Shown piece after piece: positions 24,344 through 34,600 of a DNA stretch of 64,000 nucleotides. Position numbers and translations under genes: made by a program. The stretch spans positions 8,618,001-8,682,000 of the forward strand of contig OW051493.1 in NCBI GenBank assembly GCA_932521035.1, written 5' to 3'. Position 1 is the stretch's first letter. Each line of letters starts with the position of its first letter. The DNA is from Oscheius dolichura. Lineage: Eukaryota > Nematoda > Chromadorea > Rhabditida > Rhabditidae. Below the pieces are notes generated by a model. It was not told the origin of the DNA. It did no database searches and saw only the letters and a program-made list of their open reading frames with translations.

Positions 24344-25443
24344 ATGGTACGCCTTACTGTTGATATGATCAATGATGCACAACAATATATCAATCCAATT
24401 AGAGAAAGAGAACTTAATTTGAGAGCTTACAAGGTTCCTGTTATTGAAAACATGGGCGTGACTCGGGTAAGCATTATCAATAAATAGCCATTCACTTTGT
24501 TTTTTTTAATCTTATGATTTCACAAAGCAGTTACTAGATTGTTTCTTATTTCTTCTATTTCAGGATCAATTTGATGTCATAGATTTGACGGATAACGATA
24601 TCAAACGTATCGACAATTTCCCACTTCTTAAACGAGTTCATACTCTCTACCTTCACAATAATCGCGTTTCGTAAGTTGTTTATAACTTTATCAAATCGAG
24701 CCACGTTGCTTTAGGACCATCCAACCAGACATCGGAGAAAAGTTGCCTAATCTGAAGACTCTAGCTTTAACAAATAACAATATTTGCGAGTTGGGAGATC
24801 TTGATCCACTCTCGAGTTGTAAGAAGTTGGAATATGTCACGTAAGATTTTTTGGTTCATATAAATATTTCTGTTTTTAGGTTTTTGGGTAATCCTATAGT
24901 GCATATGACGAACTATCGCCCCTATATAATATTTAAGATGCCTAGTGTTCGTGTAATTGATTTCAAGCGGGTGAAACTTGCGGTACTGCTTATTTTCTTC
25001 ATTCATATTCGATTTTGATTTTTAGGAGCGTGAGAAAGCACGTGAAATTTTCAAAGGAAAGAGGGGTAAAAAGGCTCGTGAAGAAATTAAGCACACCAAA
25101 GTCGTGGAGACAGGAAACAAGGAAAACGAAACATACATTACCAACAAAGCAGGAATGGCGCTCACCGAGGCTGACAAGACTAAAATCAAGGTACAGCTTT
25201 TTTCTTATTTATATAATTTGTCCTTTTTCAGGAAGCTATCAATAACGCTAAAACACTGCAAGAAGTTGAATATCTTCAGTCTGTGCTTGCTACAGGGCGT
25301 GTTCCTGAAGAAGGATGGAATAAGCAATTGGATCTTCTCAAGGAATCAGCTCCTATTACTGACGGGTAATTTTTCATTTTTATATTGATAACTCACTTGT
25401 TTTTAGATTTGCTCCTGAAGATGATGACGACATGGAAACCTAA
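24344..25443 (+). CDS. U2 snRNP A' protein (U2A')
   Basis: CDS join(24344..24466,24564..24670,24715..24840,24880..24982,25026..25190,25232..25365,25407..25443), 264 aa, full family length. It starts MVRLTVDMINDAQQYINPIR, then leucine-rich repeats (DQFDVIDLTDNDIKRIDNFP, LHNNRV, LTNNNICELGDL), the LRR cap (FLGNPIVHMTNYRPYIIFKM, VRVIDFKRVKLAERE), a basic helix and an acidic end PEDDDDMET. In other eukaryotes U2A' binds U2B'' on stem-loop IV of U2 snRNA in the spliceosome. The ATG immediately follows CACATTTAG, an acceptor suited to trans-splicing. The call is secure from the whole-length match to the family pattern. Confidence 0.95.
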
Positions 25444-25620
25444 AAGACTTTCCGGTCTACTACAATGTCTGTCCTGCGAGTTTCTCTTCAATTTTTATTT
25501 TATTATTATGTCGTTACAGTAACGATCTCTACACCGTTGTTCCACGTTGATAAAAGTTTGTTTTTAATTAAATTATACTTCAATAGAAGAACATCTTTAT
25601 TTTTAGGCACAAATTTAAAA

Positions 25621-28600
25621 TCAATTTGTACTGAGTTGTTGTGCTTCAACCAGTCTTGCATACCTTCCGTCCAAATGAAGGAGATCGCTATGTGACCCGC
25701 TTTCAACTACCGTTCCTTTCTCAATTACAAAGATTCTAAAATTCTCGCTTTTTTTCTCTTGTTTTGAGAAACCACCTGTCAGAATTTTGGATACTACTCA
25801 ATCTATGAGCAATTGTAATACTCGTCCGGCCAAGGCTAGCATCATTGAGAGCCCGCTGCACGAGTTCCTCGCTCTCCGTATCTAGAGCAGAAGTAGCCTC
25901 ATCCAACAGAATAATCTTCGGATTTCTAACCAGCGCCCTGGCTATGGCAATCCGCTGCTTCTGTCCTCCTGAGAGGCTTCTTCCTTTCTCTCCAACGTCC
26001 GTTTCATAACCACTGGGGAAGGCGGTAATGAACTTGGCAGCGTTGGCGGTTCGGCAGGCTTCTATTACTCTTTCTAGGGAGACTTCACCCGCTCCCATTG
26101 TTATATTCTCTATTATTGAGCCTAAAAAGGGTGGAAATTGAGGATAGGATGAATTACTACCTTTGAAGAGAACTGGCTCTTGTGAGACGAGAGCCACGTT
26201 GCTTCGAAGGTGGTGCAAATTCAAGGAACGGACATTGTTGTGGTCGATTAACTAGAAATATGGGTTTTAGCTAAGGATTAAACGGGGTACGCAGTCAATT
26301 TCAAGCAAATTCCTCTCACCACTTCGCCCTTATCCGCCGTGTAGAATCTCTCCAATAGGGAGATGATGGTACTCTTCCCGCAGCCCGAAGCTCCCACCAA
26401 AGCAATACTTTGTCCTTTTTTCGCCGATATGTTCAGATTTCTGGAGACGAGGACATCCGGTCTTGCGGGGTAGGCAAAATCCACTCGGGAGACTTTCACA
26501 GAGCCTTTGATTACCTAAAAGAGGTTAAAATTAGAATTTTTATGGGGTGTACCGGTTTTTCTCCGCCCTCAACGGTTTCCTTGATTCCTTTTTCATCGTC
26601 AATCAATTTGAAGAGTTGTTTAGCCGAGCTGGCGGCCTTCACGATGTCTGGGAAGAACGGAGCCGAGTACATGACACTCCAGCCAGAGATCTGACTCCCC
26701 ATAAAGGCGAGGAAAATTGTCTCGACTGAGGCAGCGCCGATGTAGATCAAATGAGTAGCCAGGGCATATCCACAGAGATCACAGAAGAAGACGAAACTCT
26801 GCGTCAGGGCCAAGTTCATCGCATTGACAAACCCGATCTGAAAAAAATAGGGTGTCTTGGGTCCCGGATGGAAAAGAACCTACCCTTCGATCGTAGGAGA
26901 TGGATTTAGCCAACTGATCCGAGAATTTCTTCAGGAAATGTTCCTCCACGGTCAAGAGTTGTATTGTCCGAGCCTGTTCAACTATCTCGATGGAGTACTG
27001 TAATCAGAATTCCGGTAAATAGGTCCCGGAACGATAACTGACCTCCCCGCTTTGATCCTCGAATTCTTTCCTCTTTCTGGCGGTATTAGCAACCTTGATA
27101 TTGATAATGGCCAGAATAAATAGGGTGAAACAGAGGCCAAGACCGAGGAGACCCAATTGCCAGGAGTAGATGAAGGCCAGAATAAGACCGACGAGGACAC
27201 CAGCACCGTTGGTTATATTCAAAGCCATGTGGTAGTCGAACGCCTGAAAATTTGGGGTGAACTTTAATTTTTGTGGGGATTTTTGATTTTAGGCGCGTTT
27301 ACCACCTTTTCTGTTATTTGCAGCGCATTTACTGTTTATTTTTAGCTCTGACGTCCGTTTACTACCAGCTTCTAGTATCGGAGCACGTTTACCCAGTCTG
27401 GGTTGCTGTAGAGCCCAATTTCTACATCTTTTTAACGCCGGAGCACTGTTACCCATAATTTTTAGCCATGGAGCAGATTTTCAGCTTTTTCTCTGACTTG
27501 GAGCTCGTTTACCAAGTCTCTTTTGCGTTGGAGCGTATTTTTTACATGTTACTTCCACTGAAGCGGGGTTACCACGTCTTCTTAGCTTTGGAGCGCGTTA
27601 ACTGCTCCCCCTTCCCTAGCCTTTCCTTGTCCCCTGGTCCCAATTATTCCCGTCTCCAAGGAGTGGCTCTTTTTCTGACTTGCTCCCCACTCTGTCCATC
27701 CCGTTTCTATTTTTTGGCTCGGAAATGACTCAAATATTGTTCACCATCTGACGATAGAAAATCTCGCCATCTCTCTGACTCATCCTGGACGAAATTGTCG
27801 TCAGCAAACACGAGGCCTCGGGCGGCTTGGACCCTGTAGTTTCTTCCCGTTTCTTCCTTATCACCAGGCCGTTCTCACGGTTAAAAGACACTGACCCCGT
27901 TCCTGTGGTTATTCTCGTCCAAAAATGACCATTCCCTCTGCTCCTCCGCCTTATGATGGGGCTGCCTGCTCTTCTCAAGACTGCCAGCCGCCTGCCTACC
28001 CCAGCCCTCCTCCTAGGGCTCCTGGCGACCCCATCCTACTTTCCGTAACCCATTTGGCTGATCCACAAGATGTTAATATTGACTACAGTAACCAAGAAAG
28101 GTCATCCAGGTGAGATTAACCCCAAGAAATGAAGAGATTTCCCCATTTTCAGTCCAAAACCGCCCATTTCTTCTCAACCAGACGCCATGCCAACTCCCAG
28201 TGACAATTGTAACGACGAGTACAAAGAACCCGAGACCTGCTGTGACCATTTAAAATTTTGGGGCTGTTTTACTTGTTTAGTCTTTTGCTGGTGCTTGGGA
28301 AACATGAAATAGGAAAGATTAGCAGACTGGGCTAGTTTTGTAACCACTTTTTGATGGTTTGGAGAGATCCATGCCGAGGTTTTATAGGCTCAAGAGGGTC
28401 GGCTAGCACGTTCCGAAACTTGCTAGGCCACCTTCTGGTCAAAAAGGCTGTAGGGGCATTAGTTTGGGTAAAAACTCCCCGAAATAGGTAATTTTCTGCA
28501 GGCTAAAGATTTTTTATCGTCACCACAAAATTCTGCATAATTTCCCGTACATTTTGACTCCAAAAACTTAAAAAATGAACCAGAAATTGCCCGGAAATAT

Positions 28601-31600
28601 CCAATTTCCAAATCCAGCTCCCAAACCAACAGATCCGCGCGCCCACACCCGTATAATCTCGGTATAAACCTCCGTTTTGATCAAAATTATCATCTCTACT
28701 TTTCCCCATGCTGCCGAGACTTTACGGGGGCAAAATTGCCCCCAAATCCCTGTTTTCAGCCCATTATCCTTCCCAGAACTGGCTACTGTATATTTGACCA
28801 CCCATCTTGTTGTAAATACTGTTCATTTTCCCACATAAATATTATTTTTCTCCCTTTTTCAAGTTTTGAGCATTTCCCAATGTTCCTTTCGCTGTGTACC
28901 ATCTCCATGTCAATGGCTATCAAAATTCTCCTCTTCCGTGTCATCTTGGTCCTTGAACTGAAATCGCGTTGACCTGGTGGCAAACATCTGTTTTCCAGCC
29001 GACTAAAGACCCCTTTTCTCGCTTTTCTGATAAGAAAAGTTTACTTTTTGGCCTCCCCTCGGTCCTTTTTCTATCGCCTGTCAGGGAAAATGTCCCTTCC
29101 TTGTGATAGTCCCCGCCATTCAGACGATACCCCGCGCCAGGGGACTCCGAATGGTCTCCTGGCAGGACAGCCCGTTTTATTGTCCATTCAATTGGTGGAG
29201 GACCCGGAAGATGTTAAAATACAGTACCAAAATGATGAATACGATGAAAAGTAATATAAGAATGGGGAAAAGTATGAGTATTCCCCATTTTAGTGACCCA
29301 GTGATCATTCAACCCGGGACAGGGAACAATGCCCAAGGAACTGGACGAAGAACCGGCTACGTGTTGTGATTGTATGAAATGTTGTCTACTAGATTGTTGT
29401 TATACATGCTTGGGAGCTTGTGCTGCTGATTAAAATCATTGTAACAGTACTGTTAAATTGTAAAAGGTGTAAACTTTTGGGTAAATGCGCGCAGAAAGTG
29501 CGGCTCGGTGCTCGAGAGTCCACTCCCCTGCCCTCGTAAAGTCTCGGCAAAACAAAGCAATAAAGGCTCCACAGTTTTGTAACTGTCTTGAATAAAGATA
29601 ATCCTCCTGCCGAGACTTTACGGGTGCAGGGGGAGCTGACTATCGAAGACCGAGCCTCGAGACCCCCTGGAGCCGCCAATAGTTCCTAATCCGAGCTATT
29701 CTCAATTTTTCTTCAAATTTCTTCTCTTTACTGCGTCAGTAACCTAAAGGTGGAACCGGAATAACCAATAAATCTTCTTTCCCCAGAGAAATGTAGGAAG
29801 AACGGGCGGAAAGTCTTGGGGTCTTTTCAGTGGTCAGTCGGGGGTCAATTCTTCGCTTCCTCCCGTTTCCTTTTGCCTTTTTCTTTACTAGATTAACGTT
29901 AACAATACCGGAGGTCATACCTTTACGAAAAAAAGTGTTAAATATTCCCTAAAACTTCGCTTAAAAAGTAGAAAATAGGCGCCGTAGTTCCAGTCGCGGC
30001 CATACATTCGAACTTTGCTCTTATCTCAATTTTCCTGAATTTTTCCTTGAGATTTTCTTATAGTTTTTGGTCAAAAGCTCAATGTCATGTGAAATACCAA
30101 GCGTCTCCATATCCTGTGGAATCTATGACCGTTCAAGGCCGCGCTGCTGCTGGGCTGTGCTATGTTATTCGAGGTGAAGACGGAAAAACCTGTCCCCGGA
30201 CTGGTTCATCTTCAACCTTTCATAGTTTATCATTTGGCTATTCCCGTCGTCCGCTCCAAACAGTTCTATTTCTTCACATTCCGTAAATTGTAAAGACTAA
30301 AAATTTCTTCAAAATTTCAAAAAAGGGATCTTTCCAAGGGCCGCGCTCTTTTGAAATCCCCTACCTCTATTTTTACCATTTTGTGATTTATTCTCAAAAA
30401 AAAATAATCATTTTCTCTCTCTGACGTAAAAAGTCATAGTTTGTCCCTGTGAATCACATCAAAAAGAGTCAAATAAAAGCAAGCTCGCCCCCTATCAGGA
30501 ACAGTCCAACCGGCGGAAGATGGAACCACAAAGCCCCTCGACCTCTGTACAACAAAATGGAGAAGTTCGTCTCGAGATTCAAGGAGAACCAGCAGTCGCC
30601 AGTGTTCATCAGGCACTTAAATTATTCGCTCCCATTTAATGTGGGCCAAAATTCAGCTCCCCTCTTATGGTGAAGCCCTCCAAGCGTCGACCCTACCCCC
30701 GAAGGAGGGGGACAGGGCCGTCCTCCCCCCTGCCTACATAAATACGACGGTTTTGGAAGCTGGAGAAGCCTGTCCCTGTCCAGGGGAAACAACAACACCG
30801 GCCAGGTAATTTTCGTCTTATTTTTCCCTGTTATCTGGGGGTGGAGCGGCTTATCAGAGTACAAGAATTTCAAGGGGAAGATAGGGAATTTGAAGAGGGA
30901 TTTTTTGGGGAAGAAAGCGGTCCAAAGGGGAAAGGAGTGAAAGAAGAGCTAGACCATAAGATAGTTTTTCAAAAAATCTCTAAATTTTACATTTTCAAAA
31001 GAGACTGAAACCCCCAAAACCTCTCAAAAATTGACCAGTTAGGTTTGTACCATTTTTAGCGCTGATTCTTGCTTCGTCCACTCTAACACTTCCTGCTGCC
31101 AAAAAGTAACAACAAAACTAAAGTCCCCCGCATTTTGGTGCGGTCTCCTGATTTCTTTCCTCTTAGTCGCTGTGTACCTAGCCATTCAGATTGGATTCGA
31201 AATATTGTTTGCTAATATTTGACTCAATAAAATTTGACGCTATCAATTGGTTAGACTAATATCCCCAATTTCAGGGATGCCAGTTTCCCGGTGCCGTCGA
31301 AGCTCTCCCCCTGCCAGACGTGCTTCGCTCTGATTATCATCGTTCTCTGTTTTGCGGCGGTAGTTGCAATTAATGTACTTCTTGATATGTGGGCTAAAAG
31401 CTAATAAATCAGTTTTTTTTCTTGTGTGGACGAGGGCAAGGAAAACTGGTTGAAATGGGCTCTAGAACTCTTCCTACGAGCAAGGAAGAGCCGGAATCGG
31501 TTTGCAGAGTTTATGGGGGTCAACATGCCATGTCTAGAGAATTTGTGTGAAGTCACAGTCCAAAAAACTTTCAGCTCCATGCTCGTAGAGCTTATTAGAG

Positions 31601-34600
31601 TCTCCTGTTCATAAATTACCATTTCCTTCTAGAAAATTAGCAAGAAATGGAACCGGGGAAGGTCAGACCGGCTCAGATCTCGGTAGTCCGATCCCCTGCA
31701 CCCGTAAAGTTTCGGCAATGCAAAGATATCAAGGCGTCACTGTTCTGTAACTGTTTTGAATAAAGATGATCCTCTTGCCAAGACTTGACGGGTGCAACGG
31801 TTCGGACTATCACGTACCGAGCTCGTAGCCGTTGTGCGTCCTTCCGGCCCGATGTTGCATTATTGGGCCATCCGTTTCTTGACAATCCTTCGCTTTTCTC
31901 CGGTTTCCCGGGGAAAGACAGTCCGATTAAACAGGCAAAAGATTATCCTCTTATCCTCCAGCTGTCCATTTTTGTAAAAGTAGTCAGCAAGCCATTCATT
32001 CTTCTCTCCAACTTCTCCAATGAGCGGCGATATGAAGAGGTCTTACCAAATGGTAGAACCTGATCTGGGAGATATCCTATCGGAGCCGGTGGTCGAGACG
32101 AAGAAAGCCGAGACGCTGGTCCGTTTTTCTGCTCAAAAAAACCTCAAAAATGACCGTATTTTAGCCGCCGAATAACCTAATGACGAAGGATATGACGGAT
32201 AAATTGGACCTGGATAAATTGGCCGACAATCTCTGGACCTTCATGTCGAGCTATGACCCGGAGTGGCGCGACTCGAACCCGCCATTTCAACTCAAATGGA
32301 ATATTGAAATATTTACACAGCTGTTAGAGAAGGGACTAGAGGCGCTGGACAGGCAGGAACTGGTCCAGGTCATCGCCACGGGACCCTATACAGTAATCGG
32401 CGCCCTGGATGGACACGGCGACTCCCTGACCAATATCCTCTCCGTTATTCCGTCGATTAAAGGCCGCACACTCATATTTCTCGGCAATTATTTTGGAATG
32501 GGATTTGCCGGCCTGGAAGTCTTTGCCTTTGTTCTGACGCTGAAATGCCTCTATCCGGAAAATGTCTACATGCTGAGAGGAGCCTATGAGGACAAGAGCG
32601 CCCTCGATGTAAGTGTACCTCACAAATTTTCATGGTTTACAATTTTTCAGGCTCTCGGCCTTGAAAATATGATGGATCGCCGCTTTATAAAGAAGGTTCT
32701 GCCTCTTCCAGAGGAGCCGGGTAAGCGTATTCAGTACCAGGACGCCACGGGCAAGGAACTGACGCCGGCGGAACTTCAACACTATAATAACCAGTGTGAA
32801 GACATCGAAGATCTGCTGGAGGAGCTGCTCAGCGAGTTGTCTCTGGTCGCGCTGCTGGATGACAACGTCGTCTGTATGTATGGGGGCCCGGGACCGACGC
32901 TGCAGGCTTACGGATTGAAAATACTGTATACGATGGAAAAGGGCGAGCCCCGATCGGAGATTGAAGCTCAGGCCATCACGGTAAGGCCTTTCGAACGTTG
33001 GGTGAGAACATTTGATGCAAAATCTCTTTTTTTGGATTTTTAATCATTACCAAGTGTTATAAAAAAAGCAAAAATGGTTTGTCGTCGGCAGGGATCGAAC
33101 TCGTGATGTTCTACTGGCGCTACAACGCATTGCCTCATCTAGACAAGACGTGCAGGGCGCCAAAATTTAAATTTTCCACTATTTCCGACTAATTTTGCCA
33201 TTTTCAGGAATGTCTCTGGGCATGCATGAAAGACGACGCCAGGGAAGAGCGTGGAATGCCAATATTTTCGGTGGAAGAGGTCAAGAAATTTACGGAGAAA
33301 GAAAATATTCGCCTCCTTGTCCGCGGCCGTCAGCTGGTAGCCAACGGGCTGCTGAACGAGCCGGCGAATGTCGTGACCCTGACGTCGGCGTTGTGCTTCT
33401 TGGATCAGTATGCGAATGATGCCTGTGCTCTCTCGATTGACGGCAAGAAGCTCCGAATTCATCGGATTGAAATGGTCGAAGAAGAGCAGCGGACGGATGA
33501 TATGGTTAAAATGGGACAGGGAAAGAATTCTCTCCAGGTTGGCCCCTAATGGTAGAAGAAAACACGCAAAAAAGCTAGAACAATCAGAGATAGTCAATAA
33601 AATTCTTCTGTATGGCTGTGTATTGTGAATGGGAAAGTTGGAGATGACCGCAACAGGATCCTTCCCTTGGTCCGGCCCCCGATAGTCCGATCCCCTGCAC
33701 ACGTAAAGTCTCGGCAGTGGGCTCGTCTATATTCAAAACTGTTACAAAACTCTGTCGTCTTTATATCTTTGTCTTGCCGAGACTTTACGGGTGCAGGGGG
33801 TCGGACTATCGGGGGGCCGAGCCCTTTCTTTGACCACCGGGACTATTCGGTTCAAAAACTTGCCCCAGACTACAGTCCCTGGTCCTTGGCTGGTTTCCCC
33901 GTTCCCCTAAACTTCTGAGCTCTGGGAGCAATTCTGCACGTTTCGGTTTTATTTTCCTTGCGCGATACAGCAGTAAAGACAAATAAATGTTCTCCCCGGG
34001 AGTTACAGGAGTTCAATGGGCCACTCTTTGGCATGTTCTCCCGTTCCTTGGTGTGTAGTTTTGTTTTTACTGGGCTCATCCCTTTTCTCGCTGATTTTTG
34101 TCAATTTTAGAACGATAAATAGCCATTGATCTCTCCAGAAGTACGACCCTTCCCTTTGGTAGACGACCGTCTTATGGACAGGCCACTAGACATCCGGCTG
34201 TTACAATAGATGCTGAGCAGGTAAAAGGAAACTTTTGAAGATTTGAGAAAGATTCAAGCAGTAGTTTAGCTTTCCGAAGGTCATAGAACTAAACCACAGC
34301 AGAATAGAGATACAGTTGTGATAGAGAGGCCATATTGCCATAGGAGAGGGTGAGTCAATAGCTTCTTGGAGGAATCCAGCCGTGATAAAAGGAGCCATCC
34401 ATGGCGCAGACTCCAAGACCAAAAAAATCCCCAACCAAAAGCCAAAACCCTTCAAAAAAACTTCCAAGTAGAAAAAAAAGAGACGACGAAAACCCAGGCC
34501 ACTGGATCCTGGGCCGGCTCTGTTTTTACTGTCCACTGGACTGTTTGGGATGAATTGTAGTCTCTCTATGATGTAAAAGTTCTGCTATGTAATTTTTATG

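Noticed and set aside
33075-33150. Functional tRNA gene on the minus strand
   Set aside because: The T arm and acceptor stem do not pair and no anticodon arm is convincing; kept only as a low-interest remnant.
34201-34536. Minus-strand 111-codon ORF rich in Phe/Leu, membrane-like
   Set aside because: It overlaps antisense to a PY-family exon and its intron, has no clear start context, and T/A-rich antisense of introns often reads as hydrophobic protein.
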